64,000 nucleotides of DNA from DATMNR01 sp963702765 (GTDB lineage Bacteria; Chloroflexota; Ktedonobacteria; Ktedonobacterales; Ktedonobacteraceae), in NCBI GenBank assembly GCA_963702765.1, contig CAVPEB010000026.1, positions 1 to 64,000 on the forward strand, written 5' to 3'. The position numbers and the translations under genes are program-made. Below the pieces are notes generated by a model. It searched no databases and had not been told where the DNA came from. It worked only from the letters and a program-made list of their open reading frames with translations. This document shows positions 16,483 to 26,069 of this stretch, piece by piece (within the stretch, counting starts at the first letter, position 1; each line of letters opens with the position of its first letter).

Positions 16483-18165
16483 ATGCCTACGTTCCAGGTA
16501 GTATCGAGATCTGTTCAATCGTCTGGCTCGCCTAAGAAGCGTCCCACACGTATGCGTAAGTGGTTGTATAACATTCTGCGTATCGTGTGTGGAGGTCTCA
16601 TCATTGTCGCAATAGCAAACCTGCTATTTATATTCGGACTTTCCATTTTGTTCTTTCTCCTGCTTCCAGTGTGCCTTAGTCTCATCTGGACGCCTTCCCA
16701 ACTCTCCAAACTTCTCCATGGTACACTACTGTATAGCGTATTTACGATAGGCCTGGCAATCATCTACTACAGTGCCATCACCGGGATAGAATTACTCATT
16801 CATACCCCAGGATTTGGCCTGCTTTTTCGTTACCATGGTCCCCCCGTTTCTTTGATCATTGTTGTCACCACCACATTGGCTTGGGCTATTATACTTGCTC
16901 CTCTTCATTCCTTTGCCCAAACGCTCATTGAGCGACGTTTCAATGTTCGTGATCGTGAGGTCAGAAAAGCTATTGAGGAATTCACTGCAACGTTGCGCGA
17001 GGAAATAGATCTCAATCATCTGAATGATCGCTTCCTTGCAGTTATCCAGCAGACTATGCAACCATACTCTCTTTCCTTATGGACACGCACCACCATCGAG
17101 CAGCGCAAGCAATCAGGTGCGATGGAACTGATCAATGTTTCTGATGACGATCCCCTCATGGCTTATGTACTTAGTCATTCCAACACGCTGGAGATTGACC
17201 GCTTGCAACTGGATTCGCCAGTTTTACAGCAGATGAAGTTTGGTGGGGCCGAAATTATCTTGCCGTTAGCCAGCCAGGGAGAACTGCTCGGCCTGTTAGT
17301 TCTAGGGCTGCATCAGAAAGGAGAAGCCTACAGTCGCGATGAATGTATCCTACTCGATACACTTGCTCCCCAGGTTGCACCAGCCCTACGCGTAGCTCAA
17401 ATGGTGCAGGCCCAACAGGCTCAGGTGAGCGAGCATGAACGAATTGAGCAGGAATTGCGCACCGCTCAAGAGATCCAACATACCTTTTTGCCCAAAGAAG
17501 TGCCTGACGTCTGTGGATGGCGAATCGTACCCTACTATCAATCTGCTCGTGAGGTAGGCGGCGATTTTTACGATTTCCTTCCTTTTGAAGATGGTCGGCT
17601 AGGTCTTGTCATCGGCAATGTAGCAGGTAAAGGTATTCCAGCAGCTTTGGTGATGACTGCTACTCGTACTATGCTGCGTACCGCGGCCCAGGAGACAGAA
17701 TCTCCAGGCGAGGTTTTTGCTCGAGCCAACGAACTGCTCTATACTGAAATCCCTTCCAAGATGTTTGTTACCTGTTTCTTTGCCGTTCTCGATCCAACCA
17801 GTGGGTTCATGAGATATTCCAATGCAGGTCATGACCTGCCGTATCGATACAATAAGGATGGCGTTTCTGAACTCCGAGTGACCGGAATGCCTCTCGGACT
17901 GATGCCTGGTTCGCTTTACGAGGAACATGAAATCAATATTGCATCTGGAGATAGCCTTTTATTCTATACTGATGGTTTGGTAGAGGCTCATAATCCCGGT
18001 CGCGAAATGTTTGGATTTCCGCGCCTCAAAACGTTACTCGGGAAGCATCCTGATGTGATGTCGCTCTTCACCCTATTGCTCGGTGAACTCAAAAGCTTTA
18101 CTGGTGATGCTTGGGAGCAAGAGGATGACATAACCATGGTGACGCTGCAAAGGGCAAGTATATGA
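16483..18165 (+). CDS. Membrane-anchored GAF/SpoIIE-type protein phosphatase (copy 1, D379N)
   Basis: Protein of 560 residues, ATG 16483 with GAAAGGA upstream, 34 bases after the regulator. Three to four membrane segments (about 28-140), a linker, a GAF-like domain (about 165-305), a coiled coil with EHERIEQELRTAQEIQHTF, and a PP2C-type SpoIIE domain (about 325-558). Metal-site motifs: EVGGDFYDF (Asp361) and FYTDGLVEA are intact. The usual G-D-V-x-G-K-G reads GNVAGKG, so Asp379 is Asn. Since that Asp normally holds the catalytic metals, activity is doubtful. Such RsbU/SpoIIE phosphatases act on anti-sigma-factor antagonists; no such partner lies nearby. Confidence 0.9.
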   Translation: MPTFQVVSRSVQSSGSPKKRPTRMRKWLYNILRIVCGGLIIVAIANLLFIFGLSILFFLLLPVCLSLIWTPSQLSKLLHGTLLYSVFTIGLAIIYYSAITGIELLIHTPGFGLLFRYHGPPVSLIIVVTTTLAWAIILAPLHSFAQTLIERRFNVRDREVRKAIEEFTATLREEIDLNHLNDRFLAVIQQTMQPYSLSLWTRTTIEQRKQSGAMELINVSDDDPLMAYVLSHSNTLEIDRLQLDSPVLQQMKFGGAEIILPLASQGELLGLLVLGLHQKGEAYSRDECILLDTLAPQVAPALRVAQMVQAQQAQVSEHERIEQELRTAQEIQHTFLPKEVPDVCGWRIVPYYQSAREVGGDFYDFLPFEDGRLGLVIGNVAGKGIPAALVMTATRTMLRTAAQETESPGEVFARANELLYTEIPSKMFVTCFFAVLDPTSGFMRYSNAGHDLPYRYNKDGVSELRVTGMPLGLMPGSLYEEHEINIASGDSLLFYTDGLVEAHNPGREMFGFPRLKTLLGKHPDVMSLFTLLLGELKSFTGDAWEQEDDITMVTLQRASI

Positions 18166-18218
18166 ACCTGGTGATTGCTCATGAATAAATCTCAACATTC
18201 AGTCTCTGGAAAAAGCGA

Positions 18219-19520
18219 TTGAAAAATACAAAGCTAAGCAATACAATTGAAGCAAGTGAAGCCTCGAGAACCGAGGGTCGCTCGCCATTTCTCTTGTGGT
18301 TGATTTGGGTAGTATGGATACCTCTCAGTATTCCAGCATTTTTAAGGCTCTTTCAGGCTCATCCCTCATTGCCACAACTCATTGCTACCTTATTTGGTGT
18401 AGCTCTCTTCTTCGGCATCTACCTTCTCGCATCATGGCGTCGCGCGGTAGATCTTGTTGCAACGTCAACACTTCCAAATCACACAGAAGCGTCGACTTGG
18501 TTGACGATAGTTGTATTAACTGCATTAGGTCTTACCCTCACGTTGTTTAGTGGTAGTGAATGGCAAACGCTGTTCTATTACACAAGTGGATATGTGGGAG
18601 GAAGCCTCCTGATTTGTCGAGCGATTCTGGTGGTATTTGTAATCACAGTAATAGCAACAGTAGCTGGTTGGTTCGCAGGTCTCGGTTGGCTTGATCTTGC
18701 GCAAACAATGGTTTTTATCCCTGCTATCGTTTTTATCACGAGGAGTGTGATGTGGTCGATCACAACAAGCTGGCAATTGAATGATGCCCGTAAAGAGATA
18801 GCTCGTTTAGCTGTTATGACGGAACGATTGCGAATTGCGCGGGATCTACATGATCTCCTGGGACACAACCTTTCACTCATTGCCCTCAAAAGTGAACTGG
18901 CCAAACGCCTGGTGAATGTTGCTCCGGATCGAGCGATTGTTGAAATCAGCGACGTAGAGAATGTAGCGCGAACAACACTTCAGGAGGTTCGTGAAGCGGT
19001 TTCTGCTTTTCGTCAACCCACGCTCAAAAGTGAACTCAGCGCTGCCCAGGAAATTTTAACCGCTGCTGGCATTGCCTTCCACTTCGATGGAGACGAAAGC
19101 CTGATAGATGCTCTTCCAACTACTATTGAATCCGTTCTCTCCTGGACTGTGCGCGAAGGAGTAACGAATGTCATCCGGCATAGCCGTGCTCATCAATGTA
19201 CTATTCGTGTAACTCGAAATGCTGATGCGATCGACGTCGACGTTATCGACGATGGAGTAGGTGCATCCATCGAGAACATCTCTGATAATGAAGGAAATGG
19301 CTTACGTGGGCTTTCGGAACGAGTAGAAACACTTGGTGGACGATGCGAGACGTCTCCTCGTGATGGAGGAGGCTTCATGCTGGCCGTTTCTGTGCCACTA
19401 GCTCAGCAGAATCATGAGGCAATAAGCCCTGGTACTATCACAGCTACACTCTCGCAACAAGTATCAATAGATCCTCCTGTCGTCTCAGACAGCATTATAG
19501 AGAGGAGTGAGCAGGGATGA
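18219..19520 (+). CDS. Sensor histidine kinase, DesK/NarX type (cassette copy 2)
   Basis: 433 residues from TTG 18219, nearly identical to the copy at 14545. Differences are Arg to Cys in SLLICRAILV, Ile to Met in LAQTMVF, and a divergent last 30 residues (SPGTITATLSQQVSIDPPVV). The H box, N box and glycine boxes are unchanged, so both kinases should be active and could cross-talk. It overlaps the following regulator by 4 bases, as in copy 1. Confidence 0.9.
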   Translation: MKNTKLSNTIEASEASRTEGRSPFLLWLIWVVWIPLSIPAFLRLFQAHPSLPQLIATLFGVALFFGIYLLASWRRAVDLVATSTLPNHTEASTWLTIVVLTALGLTLTLFSGSEWQTLFYYTSGYVGGSLLICRAILVVFVITVIATVAGWFAGLGWLDLAQTMVFIPAIVFITRSVMWSITTSWQLNDARKEIARLAVMTERLRIARDLHDLLGHNLSLIALKSELAKRLVNVAPDRAIVEISDVENVARTTLQEVREAVSAFRQPTLKSELSAAQEILTAAGIAFHFDGDESLIDALPTTIESVLSWTVREGVTNVIRHSRAHQCTIRVTRNADAIDVDVIDDGVGASIENISDNEGNGLRGLSERVETLGGRCETSPRDGGGFMLAVSVPLAQQNHEAISPGTITATLSQQVSIDPPVVSDSIIERSEQG

Positions 19521-20122
19521 TTCGTGTGCTACTGGCCGAAGATCAGGCAATGGTTCGCGGTGCCCTTGCTGCCTTACTTGCCCTGGAGGGCGATATCGAA
19601 ATCGTCGCCGAAGTTGGGCGTGGTGATGAAGTAGCGACGGTTGCGTTAGCCACCAAACCGGATGTGGCTTTGCTGGACATCGAAATGCCTGGATGTGATG
19701 GCATCACTGCTGCTGCTGCGTTACATACAAAATTGCCGTCTTGTCGTGTACTTATCTTAACAACATTTGGACGACCTGGATATCTACGAAAGGCTATGGA
19801 GAGCGGCGTTGTCGGTTTTCTTCTCAAGGATGCTCCATCTGCCCAACTCGCGACGGCTATTCGCCGGGCAGTGGCTGGCGAACGTATTGTCGATCCAACT
19901 CTTGCTATGGCAGCTCTCAGCGAAGGCAATAACCCGCTCACCGAACGAGAACGTAATGTATTGGCAGCCGCCACGAGTGGAGCGAGTATTTCCGAAATTG
20001 CTTCATCTCTCTCCCTTTCCGAAGGGACTGTGCGAAATTACCTCTCTGTGGCCATCCAGAAACTAAACGCCCATAACCGCGTAGAGGCAGCTCACATAGC
20101 CGAGCAGAAAGGCTGGCTCTAA
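19517..20122 (+). CDS. Response regulator, NarL/DesR type (cassette copy 2)
   Basis: 201 residues, identical to the copy at 15843 except Arg in PSCRVLIL where copy 1 has His. Asp54, the Thr/Lys switch residues and the LuxR-type helix-turn-helix are preserved, so the two regulators should recognise the same DNA sites. It is coupled to its kinase by an ATGA overlap. Confidence 0.93.
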   Translation: MIRVLLAEDQAMVRGALAALLALEGDIEIVAEVGRGDEVATVALATKPDVALLDIEMPGCDGITAAAALHTKLPSCRVLILTTFGRPGYLRKAMESGVVGFLLKDAPSAQLATAIRRAVAGERIVDPTLAMAALSEGNNPLTERERNVLAAATSGASISEIASSLSLSEGTVRNYLSVAIQKLNAHNRVEAAHIAEQKGWL

Positions 20123-20156
20123 TAGCTTTTGGTAGAAGTGATGGAAAGGATAAGAG

Positions 20157-21837
20157 ATGCCTACGTTCCAGGTAGTATCGAGATCTGTTCAATCGTCTGG
20201 CTCGCCTAAGAAGCGTCCCACACGTATGCGTAAGTGGTTGTATAACATTCTGCGTATCGTGTGTGGAGGTCTCATCATTGTCGCAATAGCAAACCTGCTA
20301 TTTATATTCGGACTTTCCATTTTGTTCTTTCTCCTGCTTCCAGTGTGCCTTAGTCTCATCTGGACGCCTTCCCAACTCTCCAAACTTCTCCATGGTACAC
20401 TACTGTATAGCGTATTTACGATAGGCCTGGCAATCATCTACTACAGTGCCATCACCGGGATAGAATTACTCATTCATACCCCTGGATTTGGCCTGCTTTT
20501 TCGTTACCATGGTCCCCCCGTTTCTTTGATCATTGTTGTCACCACCACATTGGCTTGGGCTATTATACTTGCTCCTCTTCATTCCTTTGCCCAAACGCTC
20601 ATTGAGCGACGTTTCAATGTTCGTGATCGTGAGGTCAGAAAAGCTATTGAGGAATTCACTGCAACGTTGCGCGAGGAAATAGATCTCAATCATCTGAATG
20701 ATCGCTTCCTTGCAGTTATCCAGCGGACTATGCAACCATACTCTCTTTCCTTATGGACACGCACCACCATCGAGCAGCTCAAGCAATCAGGTGCGATGGA
20801 ACTGATCAATGTTGCTGATGACGATCCGCTCATGGCTTATGTTCTTAGTCATTCCAACACGCTGGAGATTGACCGCTTGCAGCTGGATTCGCCAGTCTTA
20901 CAGCAGATGAAGCTCCGTGGGGCCGAAATTATCTTGCCATTAGCCAGCCAGGGAGAACTGCTCGGCCTGTTAATTCTAGGGTCGCATCAGAAAGGAGATG
21001 CCTATACTCGAGAGGAATGTATTCTACTCGATACACTTGCTCCCCAGGTTGCACCAGCCCTACGCGTAGCTCAAATGGTGCAGGCCCAACAAGCTCAGGT
21101 GAGCGAGCATGAACGAATTGAGCAGGAATTGCGCACCGCTCAAGAGATCCAACATACCTTTTTGCCCAAAGAAGTGCCTGACGTCTGTGGATGGCGAATC
21201 GTACCCTACTATCAATCTGCTCGTGAGGTAGGCGGCGATTTTTACGATTTCCTTCCTTTTGAAGATGGTCGGCTAGGTCTTGTCATCGGCGATGTCGCTG
21301 GAAAAGGAATTCCCGCAGCTTTGGTTATGACTGCTACTCGCACTATGCTGCGTACCGCGGCCCAGGAGACAGAATCTCCAGGCGAGGTTTTTGCTCGAGC
21401 CAACGAACTGCTCTATACTGAAATCCCTTCCAAGATGTTTGTTACCTGTTTCTTTGCCGTTCTCGATCCAACCAGTGGGTTCATGAGATATTCCAATGCA
21501 GGTCATGACCTGCCGTATCGACACTGTAAGGAAGGCGTCTCTGAACTTCGGGCAACAGGCATGCCACTTGGATTGATGCTTGGTTCACATTACGATGAAC
21601 ATGAAGTCACATTGATCTGGAGAAAGCCTTCTGTTCTATACCGACGGCCTGGTTGAGGCTCATAATCCCCATCGTGAAATGTTTGGATTTCCGAGACTCA
21701 AAAAGTTACTCGAAAAACATTCTGATGGAACTTCGCTCTTCACTCTTTTGCTCGGTGAACTCAAGAGCTTTACTGGTGAAGCATGGGAGCAAGAAGACGA
21801 TATAACCATGGTAACACTGCAAAGAGCAAGTATATGA
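20157..21837 (+). pseudogene. GAF/SpoIIE-type phosphatase, copy 2, frameshifted before the last catalytic motif
   Basis: Parallel to 16483-18165. Membrane segments, GAF-like domain and the first catalytic motifs are present, and here the metal-binding Asp379 is intact (GDVAGKG, where copy 1 has Asn). Near 21613-21625 a net loss of two bases shifts the frame: the protein ends at 21656 (WRKPSVLYRRPG) and loses FYTDGLVEA and the last 60 residues, which remain readable in another frame to 21837 (EMFGFPRLKKLLEKH, then DDITMVTLQ). So this copy has the correct Asp but no C-terminus. GAF residues differ in a patch (QQMKLRGAEI, SHQKGDAYTREEC). Confidence 0.88.
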
Positions 21838-21900
21838 ACCTGGTGATTGCTCATGAATGAATCAAGAGGTTGAAAGTTTAGCTCTTTCAGCGCATCATAT

Positions 21901-23742
21901 TCATTCTGGCTCCAACCCCCAGCGCTCTGGGGAACGCCAGAGGCTTGAAAGAATCAGTTCACGGATAAATAGCAGTTCCTTCGGCAATCTGTCATATAAC
22001 CTTATGAACAGTGCCTCATGCGAGAGAAGCTCCTGTTGCCATCCGACACGATCAACCGACAGCAGTTCATTGAACTGCTGTCGGGTGAAATCCTCCATTC
22101 CACGCCAATCCAGATCTTCATAGCGCGGCATCCAGCCAATTGGGCTTTCGATACTGATTGAACGCCCGCGCGCGCGTTCGACAATCCACTTCAGTATGCG
22201 CATATTTTCACCAAAGCCAGGCCAAAGGAAACGGCCATCTGCGTCCCGCCTGAACCAGTTGACGCTAAAGATGCGCGGCGGATTTGGCAGTTGCCTGCCA
22301 AAGTCAAGCCAGTGGTTAAAGTAGTCTGCCATGTGGTATCCGGCGAATGGCAGCATCGCGAAGGGATCGCGGCGCACCTCGCCAAGTTTGCCAGCAGCTG
22401 CGGCAGTTGTCTCTGAACCCATCGTAGCAGCGGCATAGACTCCATAATTCCAGTTGAATGCCTGGTAGACCAGAGGCACCGTGCTTGCGCGACGACCACC
22501 GAAGATGAAAGCTGAGATAGGAACACCCTGTGGATCGTCAGCCGAAGAGTCAATTACGGGGCACTGGCTGATCGGAGCGGTAAAGCGTGCATTCGGATGT
22601 GCGGCCGCTCGACCGCTATTCCGAGTCCAGTCCTGACCGGTCCAATCAATAAGGTGTTCAGGTGCTACCTTCGTCATACCTTCCCACCACACATCACTAT
22701 CATCGGTAAGCGCGACATTGGTGAAGATGGTATTTGCGCACATCGATGCCAAAGCGTTCGGATTAGACTCTTCACTTGTGCCTGGCGCAACGCCAAAGAA
22801 TCCGGCTTCGGGATTAATAGCGTAGAGCGCGCCATCTGCTCCTGGTTTAATCCAGGCAATGTCGTCCCCAACAGTCGTTACCTTCCATCCTTCCTCCTGG
22901 AACTCTTTGGGAGGTATAAGCATGGCGAAGTTGGTCTTTCCGCATGCGCTTGGGAAAGCAGCTGCTACATAAGTCTTTTCACCCTCTGGATTCTCAACTC
23001 CAAGGATGAGCATATGCTCTGCCAACCAGCCTTCGTCACGAGCCAGCACCGAGGCAATGCGCAGAGCGAAACACTTCTTTCCTAATAGCGCGTTGCCACC
23101 ATATCCAGAGCCATATGACCAGATCGCGCGTTCCTCTGGGAAATGCACAATATATTTGGTTTGCTTATTACACGGCCACGGGATGTCCTGCTGCCCAGGT
23201 TCGAGTGGCATTCCAACTGAGTGTATGCAAGGGATAAATTCGCCGTCTTTCCCTAAGACATCGTAGACAGCACGACCCATTCGTGTCATGATATGCATGC
23301 TGACTGCCACATAGGGAGAGTCGGTTAATTCGACGCCAATATGCGCGATCGGTGAACCTAGTGGCCCCATGCTGAACGGTATCACATACATCGTACGTCC
23401 GCGCATGCAGCCATCGAACAGGCCTCTAAGCGTTTCCTTCATCTCTCTGGGCGCTACCCAGTTGTTAGTCGGACCTGCATCATTCTTGCTTAGAGAACAA
23501 ATGAAAGTTCGATCCTCTACGCGTGCGACATCACTGGGGTCTGAACGTGCCAGGAAACTGTTGGGACGTTTCTCAGGATTGAGTCGAATAAACGTGCCTG
23601 ACGCGACCATCTGCTCGCACAGGAGATCATACTCCTCCTGAGTGCCTTCGCACCAATGGATTCGATCAGGTTTACACAGCCTCACTATCTCCTCAATCCA
23701 GGCACAGAGCTTCGCATTCGTGACATAACTCGGAATATGCAT
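21901..23742 (-). CDS. pckG: Phosphoenolpyruvate carboxykinase (GTP)
   Basis: Protein of 613 residues. The ATG at 23742 has GGAGG 5 bases upstream, which decides it over earlier in-frame TTG/ATG codons. It catalyses oxaloacetate + GTP to PEP + GDP + CO2, the entry to gluconeogenesis, in the cytoplasm. Signatures of the GTP class: the P-loop-like FPSACGKTN at about residue 282, YGGNALLGKKCFALRIAS, GDDIAWIKPG with metal ligands, and FGGRRASTVPL. Length is normal for GTP-type enzymes. It is convergent with the tandem signalling cassette. In the same window as acetyl-CoA synthetase and PFOR, it fits growth on acetate or other C2/C3 compounds (inference). Confidence 0.95.
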   Translation of the reverse strand: MHIPSYVTNAKLCAWIEEIVRLCKPDRIHWCEGTQEEYDLLCEQMVASGTFIRLNPEKRPNSFLARSDPSDVARVEDRTFICSLSKNDAGPTNNWVAPREMKETLRGLFDGCMRGRTMYVIPFSMGPLGSPIAHIGVELTDSPYVAVSMHIMTRMGRAVYDVLGKDGEFIPCIHSVGMPLEPGQQDIPWPCNKQTKYIVHFPEERAIWSYGSGYGGNALLGKKCFALRIASVLARDEGWLAEHMLILGVENPEGEKTYVAAAFPSACGKTNFAMLIPPKEFQEEGWKVTTVGDDIAWIKPGADGALYAINPEAGFFGVAPGTSEESNPNALASMCANTIFTNVALTDDSDVWWEGMTKVAPEHLIDWTGQDWTRNSGRAAAHPNARFTAPISQCPVIDSSADDPQGVPISAFIFGGRRASTVPLVYQAFNWNYGVYAAATMGSETTAAAAGKLGEVRRDPFAMLPFAGYHMADYFNHWLDFGRQLPNPPRIFSVNWFRRDADGRFLWPGFGENMRILKWIVERARGRSISIESPIGWMPRYEDLDWRGMEDFTRQQFNELLSVDRVGWQQELLSHEALFIRLYDRLPKELLFIRELILSSLWRSPERWGLEPE

Positions 23743-23960
23743 ACGAACCTCCAACAAATCACATGCGGTGAAGGGGTTCATGACATATGAAAGTGCAGTG
23801 CTCAAATAGATGCATTTGTAAACCCTTTCAATCCCATTTCAAAGACACTCATTTTGTCTCTATTATGCCACACCATCTATACTTAGAGGTGGCACAGCAT
23901 TCCCCTAAAAGGTTAATTTGGATGCGCAACTCCAACTTTCTTCTTTCCTGGGTACTGTTT

Positions 23961-24051
23961 AGGAGTGCAGAGGACGAAGTCCTTTGCCGGGGTTCGGGGT
24001 GTCCCCGAAAAATTCTTTTTTGACTTGCCGCCGGAGGCGGCAAGTCAAAAA
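23961..24051 (+). repeat. Structured intergenic repeat R1
   Basis: Family layout: AGGAGTGCAGAGGACGAAGT start, GTCCTTTGCCGGGG, then GGGGTGTCCCC, an A/T-rich spacer and a long hairpin GACTTGCCGCC/GGCGGCAAGTC flanked by T and A runs. It lies between the pckG start and the pheS T-box leader. The whole interval 23806-24174 otherwise has no gene. Confidence 0.85.
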
Positions 24052-24174
24052 CCTTGCAAAAAGGAAACATATTTCACTCAATAAAGATGTGTCATGGAGA
24101 GGTGGTCTCCAAAACTCTAGACATTCAGCCCAAATTCTGGCATACTATATTCCAACAAACAAACACACAAATAG

Positions 24175-24485
24175 CAATGACAGGGAAAAGTAAGCAAGTA
24201 GGAAAACCAAAGAGAGAAAGGGTCACCGGCTGTAAGCCCTTTCGGACAACCACAAGCTGAAGTTCACCCCAGAGCTGGCTGTTGAGCACAAAAGTATCCG
24301 CACGTGGGTAGACAGCCCCGGCTAGTCACCGTTACCTGACAAACCAAGTGGAACTCAGACAGAAGCGTATGTTTCTCACCTCATCGTGAGTAACAAACCT
24401 CAATGCTGGTTCAAAATGGGTGGTACCACGGAGCATGCTGACAACTTCGTCCCTGTCGACGAACGTCTTGTCAGCTTTTTTGTTT
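24175..24485 (+). promoter_or_regulatory. T-box riboswitch (Phe specifier TTC) controlling pheS
   Basis: Elements in canonical order: AGTA (24188-24194 region) and AGAGAG (24211-24216) on the 5' side of stem I; a distal hairpin GGCTGTAAGCC; specifier TTC at 24263-24265 followed by A; a stem II pair AGCTGGCTGT with ACAGCCCCGGCT; stem III CTCAC/GTGAG (24375-24390); T-box core GGGTGGTACCACGG at 24418-24431. The antiterminator pairs GGG and ACG of the core with CGTCCC at 24448-24453. The competing terminator is GCTGACAA (24437-24444) with TTGTCAGC (24468-24475) followed by six T. Uncharged tRNA-Phe should favour readthrough into pheS. The specifier agrees with the downstream genes. Confidence 0.92.
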
Positions 24486-24493
24486 CTCGAAAC

Positions 24494-24600
24494 GAGGAGT
24501 GCAGAGGACGAAGTCTTTTCAAGGTGAGAAGTAAAGCTAAAGCCTTCTTTCGCAAAACCAGGAGTGCAGATGATAGAGTCCTTTGCCGGGGTATATGGTA
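24494..24600 (+). repeat. Degenerate repeat copies R2 and R3
   Basis: AGGAGTGCAGAGGACGAAGT at 24494, cut short after about 27 bases, and AGGAGTGCAGATGATAGAGT at 24560 with CCTTTGCCGGGG, then diverging. Both lie between the T-box terminator and R4, so repeated insertion into the pheS leader is likely. Confidence 0.75.
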
Positions 24601-24626
24601 ACGCCGAAGACTTACTTTCGCAAACC

Positions 24627-24739
24627 AGGAGTGCAGAGGGCCACAGCCCTCTGCCGGGGTGCGGGGCCGCGCATCTGGGGGATGCAAGAGCGGGTCCCCG
24701 AAAACCCCCCTTTTCTCTCGCCGCCGGAGGCGGCAAGAA
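24627..24739 (+). repeat. Structured intergenic repeat R4 (full, long form)
   Basis: AGGAGTGCAGAGGGCCACAG start; hairpin GCAGAGGGC/GCCCTCTGC; GGGGTGCGGGG plus a 30-base insert CCGCGCATCTGGGGGATGCA; CCCCG; final hairpin CGCCGCC/GGCGGCAAG. Its 3' edge supplies AAGAAAGG, the ribosome site of pheS. Confidence 0.88.
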
Positions 24740-24752
24740 AGGTCACTTACTC

Positions 24753-25799
24753 ATGAATATTATGCAACAAGACATATTGCAACAACTGGAACAGCTACAA
24801 CAGGACGCCCAGACCGCCCTGACTCAGGCCACCACTACCGAAGCAATCAGGGAATGGCACAGCGAATACCTGAGTCGCAAAGGTCGACTGACTGGCATCT
24901 TGCGTAATCTCGGCAACCTCTCAACTGAAGAGCGACCTCTTGTTGGTAAAGTAGCAAACGAAGTCAAGGTCGCTCTGGAACATGCATTGCAAGAGCGCCA
25001 AACTGCCATTGCCCAGGCCGAACTAGAGGCAATTCGCCGCGCCGAAAGTGTAGACGTAACCCTACCGGGAAGACCGCAAAACCTCGGCAAACTACACGTC
25101 ACCACCCGTGCTCTACGTGATATCTACTCCATCTTCGCCGCCATGGGCTTCCAGATTTATGACAGCCCGGAAGTAGAGACCGACGAATATAACTTCCAGT
25201 TGCTCAATATTCCTGAGGGACACCCTGCTAGAGATATGTGGGATACATTCTATACAACAACACCCGGCCTGCTCCTTAGAACTCATACTAGCCCGGGACA
25301 GATTCACGCAATGCGCGAATACGCACCGGAACCTATACGGGTCATTTTACCTGGGAAATGCTATCGCTACGAAGCAGTTGATGCCTCTCACGAATCTATG
25401 TTCTATCAAGTAGAAGGGCTTGCAGTAGGTAAACATATCACCTTCAGTGACCTCAAAGGGGTACTCATCAATTTTGCCAACCAGATGTTTGGTGAGGGGC
25501 GCACTGCACGTTTTCGCAAAAACTACTTCCCGTTCACCGAACCAAGCGTGGAAATGGATATAGATTGTGTGCTCTGCGGTGGCAAGGGTTGCCCCGTATG
25601 CAAATACACTGGCTGGCTCGAAATGCTCGGTGCAGGCATGGTAAATCCTCACGTCCTGCAAAACGGAGGTTATGACCCGACCGAATTCAGTGGCTTCGCT
25701 TTCGGTATGGGTCCCGATCGTATAGCGCTACAGAAGTACGGCATCGATGACATCCGCTACTTCTTCACAAACGACGCTCGACTCCTCGAACGAGTCTAA
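24753..25799 (+). CDS. pheS: Phenylalanyl-tRNA synthetase alpha subunit (bacterial type)
   Basis: Protein of 348 residues, the usual bacterial length. The ATG at 24753 is preferred (AAGAAAGG about 10 bases upstream); the frame is open further upstream only through the repeat. An N-terminal coiled coil binds tRNA (about 1-90, LQQLEQLQQDAQTAL...YLSRKGRLTGILRNLG). The class II catalytic core follows: motif 1 region MGFQIYDSPEVETDEYNF, motif 2 RTHTSPGQI...CYRYEAVDASHESMFYQ, and motif 3 GFAFGMGPDRIALQKYG with the ATP-binding Arg. It charges tRNA-Phe as an (alpha-beta)2 enzyme with the downstream pheT and is controlled by the T-box leader. Confidence 0.95.
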   Translation: MNIMQQDILQQLEQLQQDAQTALTQATTTEAIREWHSEYLSRKGRLTGILRNLGNLSTEERPLVGKVANEVKVALEHALQERQTAIAQAELEAIRRAESVDVTLPGRPQNLGKLHVTTRALRDIYSIFAAMGFQIYDSPEVETDEYNFQLLNIPEGHPARDMWDTFYTTTPGLLLRTHTSPGQIHAMREYAPEPIRVILPGKCYRYEAVDASHESMFYQVEGLAVGKHITFSDLKGVLINFANQMFGEGRTARFRKNYFPFTEPSVEMDIDCVLCGGKGCPVCKYTGWLEMLGAGMVNPHVLQNGGYDPTEFSGFAFGMGPDRIALQKYGIDDIRYFFTNDARLLERV

Positions 25800-25901
25800 T
25801 TTCGCAATTTGGGGGTATAGGGAATGAAAAACTTTGCCGTGGTGGGGAGCCTCCTTACGAAATTCTTTAATATGCTAGCCAGTATAGACAGTGGGTCAAA
25901 G

Positions 25902-26013
25902 AGGAGTGCAGAGGACGCAGTCCTTTGCCGGGGTGTGGGGCCGCGCATCTGGGAGATGCAATAGCGGGTCCCCACAAATTTCTTATATTCTTGCCGCCGC
26001 AGGCGGCAAGTCA
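25902..26013 (+). repeat. Structured intergenic repeat R5 between pheS and pheT
   Basis: AGGAGTGCAGAGGACGCAGT, CCTTTGCCGGGG, GTGGGGCCGCGCATCTGGGA with the long-form insert, GTCCCC, then CTTGCCGCC GCA GGCGGCAAG. Same orientation as R1-R4. It separates pheS and pheT by about 270 bases, which would normally be adjacent. Confidence 0.88.
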
Positions 26014-26069
26014 ATGAATTTGAAAAATTAGATAAATGTCACAGCAGCCTGAATTTGGAGAAATAAACA

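Larger units (their letters stand above)
14530..18190 (+). repeat. Tandem duplication unit, copy 1 (kinase, regulator, phosphatase)
   Basis: A unit of about 3.66 kb beginning TCTGGAAAAAGCGATTG and ending after TGATTGCTCATGAAT. It is followed about 14 bases later by a second copy at 18204-21864. Most of the DNA is identical. Differences cluster at the end of the kinase gene, around 17050-17350 and around 17850-18140, so the copies look partly homogenised. Confidence 0.92.
18204..21864 (+). repeat. Tandem duplication unit, copy 2
   Basis: Second copy of the 14530-18190 unit, same orientation. Its kinase gene opens from the same TTG context, and the unit ends at TGATTGCTCATGAAT before the PEP carboxykinase gene. 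The phosphatase gene in this copy is two bases shorter and frameshifted. Confidence 0.92.

Noticed and set aside
24564..24752. Longer N-terminus for pheS starting at 24564
   Set aside because: The extra 63 codons are translated repeat R3/R4 sequence and bacterial PheS starts with the coiled coil at 24753.
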